Assembly (NCBI GenBank): GCA_024235595.1
Contig: JACKMC010000001.1
Location: 124,001 to 188,000, forward strand
Length of the DNA stretch: 64,000 nucleotides
Source: Zoogloeaceae bacterium
GTDB lineage: Bacteria > Pseudomonadota > Gammaproteobacteria > Burkholderiales > Rhodocyclaceae
Direction: 5' to 3'
A program made the position numbers and the translations under genes. Position 1 is the stretch's first letter, and the number at the start of each line of letters is the position of its first letter. The notes beneath the pieces are model-generated. The model was given only the letters and a program-made list of their open reading frames with translations. It was not told the DNA's origin and did no database searches. Positions 8,968-18,652 of this stretch are shown here, piece after piece.

Positions 8968-10224
8968 ATGCCCAAGATCCTTATCGTTGACGATGAAGTC
9001 GGAATCCGCGAGCTCCTGTCGGAGATCCTGCAGGATGAAGGCTACGACATTACCCTCGCCGAGAACGCGTCCGCCGCACGGGCCGCGCGCAACGCCCAGC
9101 GACCGGACCTGGTCCTGCTCGACATCTGGATGCCGGACAGCGACGGCATCTCGCTGCTCAAGGAGTGGTCGGCCAACGGCCAGCTCACCATGCCGGTGGT
9201 CATGATGTCGGGCCACGGCACCATCGACAGCGCGGTCGAGGCCACCCGCATCGGCGCCCTCGACTTCCTCGAGAAACCCATCGCGCTGCAGAAGCTTCTC
9301 GCCACGGTGCGCAACGGACTGGCGCGCAAGCCCACCGCCGCGGTCGCCGCCCAGCTCACCCTGACCGCCTTCAACCGGTCGATGCCGCTGCGTGATTTCC
9401 GCCAGCGCCTGCTGCAGATCCGCGAGCGCTCCCGGCTGCTGCTGATGCGCGTCGCCAGCGGCAGCATCGCCGAGCTCGCCGCCCGCACCCTGCAGGCCCC
9501 CGGCAGCGGCTGGCTGGATCTTTCCACGCTCACCGAGCCGGTGGAAGGCGAACAGCTTCAGGCACTGATGGGCGGCGTGGTCTTCGTCCCCGAACTGATC
9601 CGCCTCAGCCGCCTGCAGCGCACCAACCTGGTGTTCGCCATCGACCGCATCGAACGCTACAAGCTGACCATCGCGCTGGCCACCGAGCAGACCGCCGAGT
9701 CACTGGCCAAGGCCGGCTGGGACGAGGCGCTGCTGACCCGGCTCGCCGAGGTCAGCCTCATCGCGCCGGGGCTCGCCGAACTGCGCGACGAGATCCCCGA
9801 GATGGCGACCCTCATCCTGCAGCACCTCGGCGAATCGGCCGAAGTGCCGCCACGCAAGCTCTCGAGCGCGGCGCTCAACGCGCTGCGTACCCGCAACTGG
9901 CCGAGCGGCTACCCCGAGCTGCGTGCGGCGATCCGCTCGCTGGCGCTGGCCACGCTCAACGAGACGATCGAGCTCGAGGACCTCGATCGCGAGCTCGGCC
10001 CCGCGCTCGAATCGGTCGCCAGCCCGGTGTCGCTCGACCAGCCCCTGCGCGAAGCACGCGAGCAGTTCGAACGCTTGTACTTCGAATACCACCTCACCCG
10101 CGAAGCGAACAACATGACCCGCATCGCCGAACGCACCGGTGTCGAGCGCACCCACCTCTACCGCAAGCTGCGCCAGCTCGGCCTGCACGGGGGGCGCCGC
10201 AGCGAAGAGAGCCCCGCCGAATGA
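8968..10224 (+). CDS. NtrX-like response regulator with degenerate AAA+ domain
   Basis: A 418-residue partner of the NtrY-like kinase. The receiver domain is intact: acidic pocket VDDE, phospho-acceptor Asp52 in LLDIWMPD, and Lys103 in EKP. The C-terminus has a Fis-type helix-turn-helix (ANNMTRIAERTGVERTHLYR). The middle region, about residues 130-340, is where an NtrC-family AAA+ sigma-54 activation domain should be. I find no Walker A (GESGTGKE type), no GAFTGA loop and no clear Walker B, although weak echoes of the fold remain (GGVVFVPELIRLSRLQ). It therefore probably binds DNA without activating sigma-54 RNA polymerase. The strength of this call rests on visible motif absence. Confidence 0.85.
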   Translation: MPKILIVDDEVGIRELLSEILQDEGYDITLAENASAARAARNAQRPDLVLLDIWMPDSDGISLLKEWSANGQLTMPVVMMSGHGTIDSAVEATRIGALDFLEKPIALQKLLATVRNGLARKPTAAVAAQLTLTAFNRSMPLRDFRQRLLQIRERSRLLLMRVASGSIAELAARTLQAPGSGWLDLSTLTEPVEGEQLQALMGGVVFVPELIRLSRLQRTNLVFAIDRIERYKLTIALATEQTAESLAKAGWDEALLTRLAEVSLIAPGLAELRDEIPEMATLILQHLGESAEVPPRKLSSAALNALRTRNWPSGYPELRAAIRSLALATLNETIELEDLDRELGPALESVASPVSLDQPLREAREQFERLYFEYHLTREANNMTRIAERTGVERTHLYRKLRQLGLHGGRRSEESPAE

Positions 10225-10336
10225 GCCGCCGTGCCGCGCTTTTTGGGCGGCGCCGTGGTGCACTGCAGCAATCGATCTTGATCCGTCCGGTCGCGCGTAG
10301 AATGGCGCGGGACGAACAGTGGAGTCCTGAACAACC

Positions 10337-11764
10337 GTGAAGATCATCATCCTAGGCGCCGGACAGGTGGGCTCCTCGGTCGCCGAGAACCTGGTGTCCG
10401 AAGCCAACGACATCACCGTTGTCGACACCGACCCCCACCTGCTGCAGCTGATGCAGAACCGGCTCGACCTGCGCTCCGTGGTCGGCAATGCCGCCTCGCC
10501 CTCGGTGATGCGCCAGGCGGGCGCCGACGACGCCGACCTGCTGATCGCGGTGACCCAGTCCGACCAGACCAACCTGTGCGCCTGCCGCATCGCCCGCACC
10601 CTGTTCAATCTGCCGACCCGCATCGCCCGCCTGCGCTCCGCCGACTACGTCGAGTATCCGGAGTTGCTCGACGAGAACAACTTCGCCGTCGACTTCTCGA
10701 TCTGCCCCGAGCAGATCGTCACCGAATACATCCGCAAGCTCATCGAGTTCCCCACCGCCCTGCAGGTGCTCGAGTTCGCCGACGGCCTGCTCAGCCTGAT
10801 CGCGGTGCGTGCGGTGGGGGGCGGTCCGCTGGTCGGCCATCCGCTCGCCGATCTGCCACGTCACATCCCCAACATCGACGCCCGCATCGCCGCCATCTAC
10901 CGCGGCGAGAAGCCCATCATCCCGACCGGCGAAACCGTCGTGCAGTCGGGCGACGAAGTCTTCTGCCTCGCCGCCACGCGCCATATCCGCCAGGTGATGC
11001 GCGAACTGCGCAAGCTCGAGAACCCGATCCGCCGCATCATGATCGCGGGCGGCGGCAACATCGGCTACCGCCTCGCACGCTCGATCGAGGACCGTTACGA
11101 GGTGAAGGTGCTCGAGCGCGAACGTCGCCGCACCGACTTCCTCGCCCTCAACCTCACCAAGACCCTGGTGCTGCAGGGCGATGCCACCGACGAGGAGTTG
11201 CTCGAGAGCGAAAACATCGAAGACATGGACATGTTCCTCGCGCTCACCAACGACGAGGAAGACAACATCATGGCCGCCTCGCTGGCCAAGCGCATGGGCG
11301 CCCGCCGCACCCTCGCGCTGATCAACCGCCGGAGCTATGTGGACCTGGTGCAGGGCGGGCCGATCGACATCGCCATCTCGCCTGCCCAGGCCTCGATCGG
11401 TACCCTGCTGGCGCATGTGCGCCGCGGCGACGTGGCGGCGGTGCACAGCCTGCGCCGCGGCGCCGCCGAAGCCCTCGAACTGGTCGCCCACGGCGACCGC
11501 GCCACCTCCAAGATCGTCGGCCGCAAGATCGAGGAGATCGAACTGCCACGCGGCGTCACCATCGGTGCGGTGGTCCGCGAGACCGGCCAGCATCGCCTGA
11601 TCCATCGCGAAAACATCCCGGTGATGATCCCCGAGCGCGACGTGATCATCGCCCACCACGACACGGTGATCGAGTCAGAGGACCATGTGATCGTGTTCTG
11701 CGTGAGCAAGAAGCAGGTCGCCAAGGTCGAGAAACTGTTCCAGGTCGGCTTCGGTTTCTTCTGA
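10337..11764 (+). CDS. trkA: Trk potassium uptake system NAD-binding subunit TrkA
   Basis: Cytoplasmic regulatory subunit of the Trk potassium importer. It is 475 residues from a GTG start at 10337. It has the expected duplicated layout of two RCK units, each with an NAD-binding Rossmann core (KIIILGAGQVGSSVAENL near the start, RRIMIAGGGNIGYRLARSIE near residue 235) and a C-terminal TrkA_C subdomain. It precedes two membrane subunits and probably gates one or both. The 112-base gap before it suggests its own promoter, separate from the two-component genes. Confidence 0.95.
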   Translation: MKIIILGAGQVGSSVAENLVSEANDITVVDTDPHLLQLMQNRLDLRSVVGNAASPSVMRQAGADDADLLIAVTQSDQTNLCACRIARTLFNLPTRIARLRSADYVEYPELLDENNFAVDFSICPEQIVTEYIRKLIEFPTALQVLEFADGLLSLIAVRAVGGGPLVGHPLADLPRHIPNIDARIAAIYRGEKPIIPTGETVVQSGDEVFCLAATRHIRQVMRELRKLENPIRRIMIAGGGNIGYRLARSIEDRYEVKVLERERRRTDFLALNLTKTLVLQGDATDEELLESENIEDMDMFLALTNDEEDNIMAASLAKRMGARRTLALINRRSYVDLVQGGPIDIAISPAQASIGTLLAHVRRGDVAAVHSLRRGAAEALELVAHGDRATSKIVGRKIEEIELPRGVTIGAVVRETGQHRLIHRENIPVMIPERDVIIAHHDTVIESEDHVIVFCVSKKQVAKVEKLFQVGFGFF

Positions 11765-11779
11765 GCGGCCCCCAAGGCG

Positions 11780-13237
11780 ATGAATCACCTGTTCTCGGTC
11801 TTTCGCGTGCTGTCGTTGATCATGATGATCTTCGGCGCAACCATGGCGGCGCCACTCGGCCTTTCGTGGTGGCGCAGCGACGGTGCCGAGACGGCCTACG
11901 ACGAAGCCCTGCTGCTGACGATCGGCATCGGCGGCTTCCTGTGGTGGATCACCCGCCATCACAGCCGCGAGCTCACCGTCCGCGACGGCTTCCTGCTGGT
12001 GGTGCTGACGTGGACCGCCTTGCCCGCCCTGGCCACCCTGCCGCTGCTGCTCTACATCCCCAGCCTGAGCTTCACCGACGCCTATTTCGAGGCCGTCTCG
12101 GGGCTCACCACCACCGGCGCCACGGTGCTCTCGGGCCTCGACGCGCTGCCCTACTCGATCAACTTCTGGCGCATGTCGCTGGTGTGGCTCGGTGGCATGG
12201 GCCTGATCGTGCTCGCGGTCGCGGTGCTGCCCCTGCTCGGTGTGGGTGGCCGCCAGATCTTCAAGGCGGAGGCGCCCGGGCCGATGAAGGAATCCAAGCT
12301 CACCCCGCGCATGGCCAGTACCGCCAAGGGGCTGTGGCTCATCTACGGATTGTTCAGCCTGATCTGCGCGCTGGCCTTTCGCTGGGCCGGGATGAGCTGG
12401 GACGACGCGGTGGTGCACATGTTCACCACCATGGGGCTGGGCGGCTTCTCGACCCACGATGCGAGCTTCGCCTACTGGAACTCGCCCACCATCGAGATGG
12501 TGACGATGGTCTTCATGACCCTCGCCGGCATCAACTTCGCGACCCACTTCGTGGCCATCCGCGGTGGCGGCCTCGGCGCCTACAAGCAAGACCCCGAGGT
12601 GCGCTGGTATCTCTACGTGATGTTCGGCAGCGTCGCCGCGATCGCGCTCTACCTGCTCGACACCGGCACCTATGCCGATCCCTGGGAGGCGATCCGCTAC
12701 GCCGCCTTCAACACCATCTCGATCGCCACCACCACCGGCTTCGCCAACACCGACTACGCCAAGTGGCCGGTCTTCGCGCCGTTGTGGATGCTGTTCCTGT
12801 GCAGCTTCATCACCTGCGCCGGATCGACCGGCGGCGGCATCAAGATGATGCGCGCGATCATCCTCTACAAGCAGGTGTTCCGCGAGCTGATGCGCTCGCT
12901 CCATCCCCACGCCATCGCCCCGATCAAGTTCGGCAGCGATGCGGTGGCCAACCAGATCATCTTCGCGGTGCTGGCCTTCGGTTTCATGTACATGGTGGTG
13001 CTCGTCAGCCTGACCCTGCTGATGGTGTTTACCGGACTCGACCCGATCACCGCCTTCTCCGCGGTCGTCGCCTGCGTGAACAACACCGGTCCCGGGCTCG
13101 GCCAGGTCGGCCCGTCCACCACCTACGCGGTGCTCAGCGACCTCCAGACCTGGATCTGCACCTTCGCGATGCTGCTGGGCCGACTCGAGATCTTCACCTT
13201 GCTGGTGGTGCTGAGCCCCTACTTCTGGCGCAAATGA
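11780..13237 (+). CDS. trkH: TrkH family potassium channel subunit (copy 1)
   Basis: A 485-residue membrane subunit of the Trk system with the fourfold membrane-pore-membrane repeat. The four filter-region loops are recognisable: SGLTTTGATVLSGL, TTMGLGGFSTHDAS, ATTTGFANTDYAKW and VVACVNNTGPGLGQVG. The family signature AGSTGGGIKMMRAIILYKQV follows the third loop. It lies 15 bases after trkA, so it is the direct operon partner. Compare copy 2, whose third filter loop differs. Confidence 0.94.
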   Translation: MNHLFSVFRVLSLIMMIFGATMAAPLGLSWWRSDGAETAYDEALLLTIGIGGFLWWITRHHSRELTVRDGFLLVVLTWTALPALATLPLLLYIPSLSFTDAYFEAVSGLTTTGATVLSGLDALPYSINFWRMSLVWLGGMGLIVLAVAVLPLLGVGGRQIFKAEAPGPMKESKLTPRMASTAKGLWLIYGLFSLICALAFRWAGMSWDDAVVHMFTTMGLGGFSTHDASFAYWNSPTIEMVTMVFMTLAGINFATHFVAIRGGGLGAYKQDPEVRWYLYVMFGSVAAIALYLLDTGTYADPWEAIRYAAFNTISIATTTGFANTDYAKWPVFAPLWMLFLCSFITCAGSTGGGIKMMRAIILYKQVFRELMRSLHPHAIAPIKFGSDAVANQIIFAVLAFGFMYMVVLVSLTLLMVFTGLDPITAFSAVVACVNNTGPGLGQVGPSTTYAVLSDLQTWICTFAMLLGRLEIFTLLVVLSPYFWRK

Positions 13238-13286
13238 CGACGACCCCGACAACTCCGCCGCGCTCTACCGGAGCGCCCCGCCCGCG

Positions 13287-14747
13287 ATGATGCGAAGCTA
13301 CGCCCCGGTCCTCAATCCGCTCGGCCTGATCGTGATCTTTTTCGGCCTGCTGCTGCTGGTGCCGCTGGGCGTCTCGATCCACCATGGCGATGGCGCGGTG
13401 CGCGCCTACGACGAAGCGCTGCTCGCCACGCTGGCCTGTGGCGCGGTGCTGTGGCTGTCCACCCACCGCCACCGCCGCGACCTGCGTCCGCGCGACGCCT
13501 TCCTGCTGGTGGCGCTGACCTGGCTGGTGCTGCCGCTGTTCGGCGCGCTGCCGCTGTACATCCAGCTGCCCGGCCTGTCCTTCACCGACGCCTACTTCGA
13601 AGCCACTTCGGGCCTCACCGCCACCGGCGCCACCGCCATCTCCGGCCTCGACCACCTGCCCATCTCGATCAACTTCTGGCGCACCTTCATGCACTGGATC
13701 GGCGGCATGGGCGTGATCGTGCTGGTGGTGGCGATCCTGCCACTGCTGGGCATCGGCGGGCGCAGCCTGTTCAAGGCCGAAACCCCCACGCCGATGAAGG
13801 ACTCCAGCCTCACGCCGCGCATCGCCGAGACCGCCAAGGGCCTGTGGATGGTGTACCTGGTGCTCACCCTGGCCTGCTGGTGGTCGCTGCATCTGGTCGG
13901 CATGGAGACCTGGGATGCGCTGATGCACGCCTTCTCGGTGATGGGCCTGGGCGGCTTCTCCACCAGGGACGCGAGCCTCGGCCACTTCAACAGCATCGAG
14001 ATCGAGAGCGTGGTGATGTTCTTCGCGCTGCTGTCCGGCATCAACTACAGCACCCACTTCATGGCCTTGTTCCAGCGCGACCTCAAGGCCTACGCCAACG
14101 ACCGCGAACTGCCCTTCTACTTCGGCGTGCTGACGGTGAGCATCCTCGCGCTGTCGGTCTACCTGATGCCCTACAACGTCTACGAAGACTACTGGAGCAC
14201 GCTGCGCTACGTCGCTTTCCACTCGATCTCGCTGGCCACCTCGCTGGGTTTCGCCACCGCCGACTACACCTTCTGGCCGATGTTCGCGCAGGTGTGGATC
14301 CTGTTCCTGGGCAGCTTCATCGCCTGCTCCGGTTCGACCGGCGGAGGCATCAAGCTGATGCGCGCGATCATCCTCTACAAGCAGGTGTATCGTGAGCTCG
14401 CCCGCGCCATCCATCCCAACGCCGTGCTGCCGGTGCGCTTCGGCAACCAGCAGGTGCCCGACCACATCCTCCACGCGGTGCTGGGCTTCTCCTTCATCTA
14501 CATGGTCACCATCGTCACCCTGAGCCTGCTGCTGTCGGCCAGCGGCCTCGAGCTCATCACCGCCTTCTCCGCCGTGGTGGCCTGCCTCAACAATACCGGC
14601 CCCGGCCTCGGCGCCGTCGGGCCCGCGGGCAACTACTCGATCCTCACCGACTTCCAGACCTGGGTGTGCACCTTCGCGATGCTGCTCGGCCGGCTGGAGA
14701 TCTTCACCCTGCTGGTGGTGCTCACGCCCGCGTTCTGGCGCAAATGA
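13287..14747 (+). CDS. TrkH family potassium channel subunit (copy 2)
   Basis: A 486-residue paralogue of the preceding gene, 49 bases downstream, evidently a tandem duplication. The signature SGSTGGGIKLMRAIILYKQV and most loop regions are kept. Filter-region loops read SGLTATGATAISGL, SVMGLGGFSTRDAS, ATSLGFATADYTFW and VVACLNNTGPGLGAVG. Relative to copy 1, the third loop changes TTGF to SLGF and the first changes TTTGAT to TATGAT. These changes could alter ion selectivity or affinity (inference). Co-transcription with trkA is likely. Confidence 0.92.
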   Translation: MMRSYAPVLNPLGLIVIFFGLLLLVPLGVSIHHGDGAVRAYDEALLATLACGAVLWLSTHRHRRDLRPRDAFLLVALTWLVLPLFGALPLYIQLPGLSFTDAYFEATSGLTATGATAISGLDHLPISINFWRTFMHWIGGMGVIVLVVAILPLLGIGGRSLFKAETPTPMKDSSLTPRIAETAKGLWMVYLVLTLACWWSLHLVGMETWDALMHAFSVMGLGGFSTRDASLGHFNSIEIESVVMFFALLSGINYSTHFMALFQRDLKAYANDRELPFYFGVLTVSILALSVYLMPYNVYEDYWSTLRYVAFHSISLATSLGFATADYTFWPMFAQVWILFLGSFIACSGSTGGGIKLMRAIILYKQVYRELARAIHPNAVLPVRFGNQQVPDHILHAVLGFSFIYMVTIVTLSLLLSASGLELITAFSAVVACLNNTGPGLGAVGPAGNYSILTDFQTWVCTFAMLLGRLEIFTLLVVLTPAFWRK

Positions 14748-14850
14748 GGCCGGCAATGCGCCGCAGTTGACCTGTGTCGGCTGCGGCCGCGAGCGAAAAG
14801 CGGGATAATCGGCGGTTTCGGCCCGAGCCGGCCGGCAACCGAGACCCATC

Positions 14851-15918
14851 GTGAGCCAACTCCAGAACGACACCTTCCTGCGCGCGCTGATGCGCCAGCC
14901 CACCGAATACACCCCGATGTGGATGATGCGCCAGGCCGGCCGCTACCTGCCCGAGTACTGCGAAACCCGCAAGCGGGCGGGCAGCTTCCTGCAGCTTTGC
15001 AAGAGCCCGAGCATGGCCTGCGAAGTCACCCTGCAGCCGCTGGCCCGCTACGAACTCGATGCCGCGATCCTCTTCTCCGACATCCTCACCGTGCCCGATG
15101 CGATGGGCCTCGGGCTGTATTTCGCCGAGGGCGAGGGGCCGCGCTTCGAGCGCCCGCTCAGGGACGAGTGGGAGATCCGCAACCTCGCCGCGCCCGACCC
15201 CCATGCCGAGCTGCAGTACGTGATGGACGCAGTGTCCGAGATCCGCCGCGCGCTGGACGGCTCGGTGCCGCTGATCGGCTTCTCGGGCAGCCCGTGGACG
15301 CTGGCCTGCTACATGGTCGAAGGCGGCTCCTCGGACGACTACCGCAAGGTCAAGACGCTGATGTATTCGCGCCCCGACCTCATGCACCACATCCTCAGCG
15401 TCACCACCAACGCCGTCATCGCCTATCTCAACGCGCAGATCGAGGCCGGCGCCCAGGCGGTCATGGTGTTCGACTCCTGGGGCGGCGTGCTGGCGCACGA
15501 TGCCTACCGCGAATTCTCTCTCGCCTACCTCAGGCGCATCGCCGCCGGGCTGATCCGCGAGCGCGAGGGGCGCGCGGTGCCGAGCATCGTGTTCACCAAG
15601 GGCGGCGGGCTGTGGCTCGAGGACATCGCCGACGCCGGCTACGATGCGGTCGGCCTCGACTGGACCGTCGACATCGGCAAGGCCCGCGAGCTGGTCGGCC
15701 ACAAGGTCGCGCTGCAAGGCAACCTCGACCCCGCCATCCTGTTCGCCAGCCCCGACGCCATCGCCACGCAGACCCGCCGCGTGCTCGACAGCTACGGCAA
15801 GCACCCCGGCCACGTCTTCAACCTCGGCCACGGCATCTCGCAATACACCTCGCCGGACCATGTCTCGGTGCTGGTCGACACGGTTCGCAGCCATAGCCGC
15901 AGCCTGCGCAAGGGCTGA
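14851..15918 (+). CDS. hemE: Uroporphyrinogen decarboxylase
   Basis: Decarboxylates uroporphyrinogen III to coproporphyrinogen III in haem synthesis. It has 355 residues from a GTG start. Family motifs are complete: WMMRQAGRYLPEY near the N-terminus, the catalytic-Asp region ILFSDILTVPDAMGLGLYF, GFSGSPWTLACYMVEGG and the C-terminal FNLGHGISQYTSPDHVSVLV. hemE next to priA is a recurrent origin-side arrangement in Betaproteobacteria. Confidence 0.97.
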   Translation: MSQLQNDTFLRALMRQPTEYTPMWMMRQAGRYLPEYCETRKRAGSFLQLCKSPSMACEVTLQPLARYELDAAILFSDILTVPDAMGLGLYFAEGEGPRFERPLRDEWEIRNLAAPDPHAELQYVMDAVSEIRRALDGSVPLIGFSGSPWTLACYMVEGGSSDDYRKVKTLMYSRPDLMHHILSVTTNAVIAYLNAQIEAGAQAVMVFDSWGGVLAHDAYREFSLAYLRRIAAGLIREREGRAVPSIVFTKGGGLWLEDIADAGYDAVGLDWTVDIGKARELVGHKVALQGNLDPAILFASPDAIATQTRRVLDSYGKHPGHVFNLGHGISQYTSPDHVSVLVDTVRSHSRSLRKG

Positions 15919-16336
15919 AAGAGGGCGCCGCCGCCGGTCATCCGCCGCGGATGCCCGGCGGCCACTCTGGAACAGCAACTTCGTGCTCCGTCAAGCCAAA
16001 AAATTGCTGCACAGGGCTTGACTTATGCACATCGCGCCAATACACGACGAACGGCCGGCCGCTTCCGCCATGAAATATGCGCATAGACTCAAACCATTGT
16101 TTTAAAAAGATTTTTTTATTGCCTATTGTTTGAGCAGAGCACCCGCTTCCCCGCAGCCGCGGGCCATACGGGTAATAACGAGGCAGTTCCCCACACAGTT
16201 ATCCACAGCTTCTGTGGAGAAGCGCGGATTACAGTTTGATGTCGTGCGATTAGTCAGTTCTGTACAAGCGATTTCTTCAATAACGCCGACAAGCTGTTGT
16301 TTTACATCCATTTTCTCGGAGTGAGATTCTTCCAGA
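15919..16336. other. AT-rich intergenic region between hemE and priA
   Basis: A 418-base gap clearly richer in A/T than its neighbours, with an A/T run around 16100-16130. It holds a perfect DnaA box at 16199-16207 that overlaps a 17-base dyad at 16202-16218. No credible gene is seen. It probably carries the priA promoter. Confidence 0.6.
16199..16207 (+). promoter_or_regulatory. Consensus DnaA box upstream of priA
   Basis: TTATCCACA is an exact match to the strongest E. coli-type DnaA box. It overlaps the dyad TCCACAG-CTT-CTGTGGA at 16202-16218. It could tie priA expression to DnaA or act as a DnaA titration site; both are inference. Confidence 0.5.
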
Positions 16337-18508
16337 ATGCGAATCGTCCGCATCGCAATTCCGGTGCCAATCCCTCAACTGTTTGATTACATTGCAGAAG
16401 ATGTACTCGATACGGATGTCGGAAAATGCGTTCGCGTTGCCTTCGGGCGGGGAGAAAAGACCGGCCTGATCGTCGCGCTGCCCGAGCACAGCGATGTCCC
16501 GGCCGCGCGGCTCAAGCCGCTCACGGCCATCCAGCGCGATGTCCCCTCGCTGCCAGCCGACTGGATCGAGCTGGTGTCCTTCGTGGCCCGCTATTACCAC
16601 GCACCCATCGGCGAGGTCATCGCGCTGGCCCTGCCGCCTGGGCTGCGCCGTGCCGACGCGATCGACGGCGAGGACGCCGACCCCCTGCTCGCGCTCACCG
16701 CCGACGGCCGCGCGGCGCTCGCCGGGACACGCCGCGAGAGCCGCGCATTGCAGCTATTGCGCCGGCTCGAGGCACACGGCCCGACGCGACGCAGCCTGCT
16801 GCGCGCCGAGCTGCCTTCATCGTCGCCGATCGCCGATGCACTGGCGCGCGGCTGGCTCGCCCCCACCAGCCTGGACGACCGCCGCCGCACCGCCGCCGCG
16901 CCGACGCTCACCGACGAGCAGCAGGCCGCGCTGTCACAGCTCCGCGACGCCGGCCCGGGTTTCTGCGCCTGGCTGTTGCACGGCGTCACCGGCAGCGGCA
17001 AGACCGAGGTCTACCTCAAGCTCGTCGCCGACGCCCTCGCTGCCGGCCGGCAGGCGCTCATGCTGGTACCCGAGATCGCGCTCACGCCGCAGCTCGAGCA
17101 GCGGGTGCAGGCGCGCTTTCCCGATGCACGCATCGTCAGCCTGCACTCCGCCCAGGCCGACGGCGCCCGCTCACGCGGCTTCGTGCAGGCGCTGTGCGGC
17201 CACGCCGACATCGTGCTTGGCACCCGCCTCGCGGTATTCACCCCGATCCCCCGGCTGGCCGTGATCGTCATCGACGAGGAACACGATGCCTCCTACGCCC
17301 AGCTCGAAGGCGTGCGCTATTCGGCGCGCGACGTGGCGGTGTGGCGCGCCCGCCAGCGGGCAATCCCGGTGGTGCTGGGCTCGGCCACTCCCTCGCTGGA
17401 GAGCTGGCAGCACGCCGAGAGCGGGCGTTACCGCAAGCTCGAGCTGACCCGCCGTGCCGTGGCCACCACCCTGCCCACGGTGCGCCGGGTGGACGTGCGC
17501 CGCACCAAACTCGACGAAGGCCTGAGCGCCGCGCTGCTGGAGGCGATCGGCAAGCGCCTGGAACGCGGCGAGCAGAGCCTGGTGTTCCTCAACCGCCGCG
17601 GCTACGCGCCGGTGCTGGCCTGCACCGCCTGCGGCTGGGTCAGCCACTGCGATCACTGCTCGGCCAACCAGGTGGTGCACCTCGCCGACGGGCGCATGCG
17701 CTGCCACCACTGCGGCGCCGACAATCCCATCCCCCGCGCCTGTCCGGCCTGCGGCAACCAGGACCTGCACGCCTTCGGGCGCGGCACCCAGCGGCTCGAG
17801 GAGCGCCTCGCCGAGCTCTACCCCGGCGCCCGGGTGCTGCGCGTCGACCGCGACGCCGCGCGCACCCGGGCCAAGTGGGAGGCCCTGTTGGCGCGTATCG
17901 CCGCGGGCGAGGCGGACATCCTGGTCGGTACCCAGATGATGGCCAAGGGCCACGATTTCGCCCGCCTCACCCTGGTCGGCGTGGTCGGCGCCGACGCCTC
18001 GCTCTACGCCGCCGATTTCCGCGCCCCCGAGCGCCTGTTCCAGCAATTGATGCAGGTCGGCGGCCGCGCCGGTCGCGGCGAGCTGCCCGGCGAAGTGCTC
18101 ATCCAGACCGAGTTCCCGGACCATCCCCTGTACCAGCAGCTCAGGCAGCACGACTACGCCGGCTTCGCCGCGATGGCGCTGGCCGAACGCCGCCGTGCCG
18201 GCTTTCCGCCCTTCTCCTTCCAGGCCATGCTGCGCGCCGACGCCCCCGCCATCGACGAGGCGCTCGAGTTTCTCGGCGCGGCCTGTCGTGCCGCCGAAGC
18301 CTTCATCCCCGAAGGCCTGCAACTCTACGATCCGGTGCCGATGCGCATGACCCGGCTGGCCCGCCGCGAACGCGCCCAGTTGCTGGTCGAGAGCGCGACA
18401 CGCGCCACCCTGCAGAACTTCCTCACCGAGTGGATGGCCGCACTGCGCGCGCTGAGGGTCAAGCGCGAGCTGCGCTGGCGCATCGACGTCGACCCGGTCG
18501 ACGTCTGA
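16337..18508 (+). CDS. priA: Primosomal protein N' (replication restart helicase PriA)
   Basis: A 723-residue 3'-5' helicase that restarts collapsed replication forks. The N-terminal DNA-binding domain starts VRIAIPVPIPQLFDYIAED. Walker A is GVTGSGKTEVYL near residue 216 and the DEAH-type box is DEEHD. Eight zinc-binding cysteines appear in paired CxxC motifs between about residues 430 and 475 (CTACGWVSHCDHC and CHHCGADN to CPACG). A late helicase motif reads GTQMMAKGHDFARLTLVGVV. The ATG at 16337 gives the family-standard start. Confidence 0.96.
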   Translation: MRIVRIAIPVPIPQLFDYIAEDVLDTDVGKCVRVAFGRGEKTGLIVALPEHSDVPAARLKPLTAIQRDVPSLPADWIELVSFVARYYHAPIGEVIALALPPGLRRADAIDGEDADPLLALTADGRAALAGTRRESRALQLLRRLEAHGPTRRSLLRAELPSSSPIADALARGWLAPTSLDDRRRTAAAPTLTDEQQAALSQLRDAGPGFCAWLLHGVTGSGKTEVYLKLVADALAAGRQALMLVPEIALTPQLEQRVQARFPDARIVSLHSAQADGARSRGFVQALCGHADIVLGTRLAVFTPIPRLAVIVIDEEHDASYAQLEGVRYSARDVAVWRARQRAIPVVLGSATPSLESWQHAESGRYRKLELTRRAVATTLPTVRRVDVRRTKLDEGLSAALLEAIGKRLERGEQSLVFLNRRGYAPVLACTACGWVSHCDHCSANQVVHLADGRMRCHHCGADNPIPRACPACGNQDLHAFGRGTQRLEERLAELYPGARVLRVDRDAARTRAKWEALLARIAAGEADILVGTQMMAKGHDFARLTLVGVVGADASLYAADFRAPERLFQQLMQVGGRAGRGELPGEVLIQTEFPDHPLYQQLRQHDYAGFAAMALAERRRAGFPPFSFQAMLRADAPAIDEALEFLGAACRAAEAFIPEGLQLYDPVPMRMTRLARRERAQLLVESATRATLQNFLTEWMAALRALRVKRELRWRIDVDPVDV

Positions 18509-18652
18509 GCAGCGGCGGGGCGGGCGCGGCGTCGGCGAATTTGCGCTTTTCTATCCGCCGCGACTGAAATATCGTTTCGGCTGGCTTCGTGGCGCCGACG
18601 GATCGATCGTCCGCGGCGCCGGTCGAAGCACACACCTTCCCAGAGAACGGCG

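Noticed and set aside
10576..13290. A 904-residue plus-strand frame across trkA and trkH
   Set aside because: Arg/Pro/His-rich off-frame translation of two well-supported genes. Similar shadows at 16426-18567 and 45533-47686 were also dropped.
15919..16336. The replication origin in the hemE-priA gap
   Set aside because: Only one exact DnaA box is present and dnaA is not adjacent. yidC-mnmE and the parS sites suggest the origin lies just left of the window.
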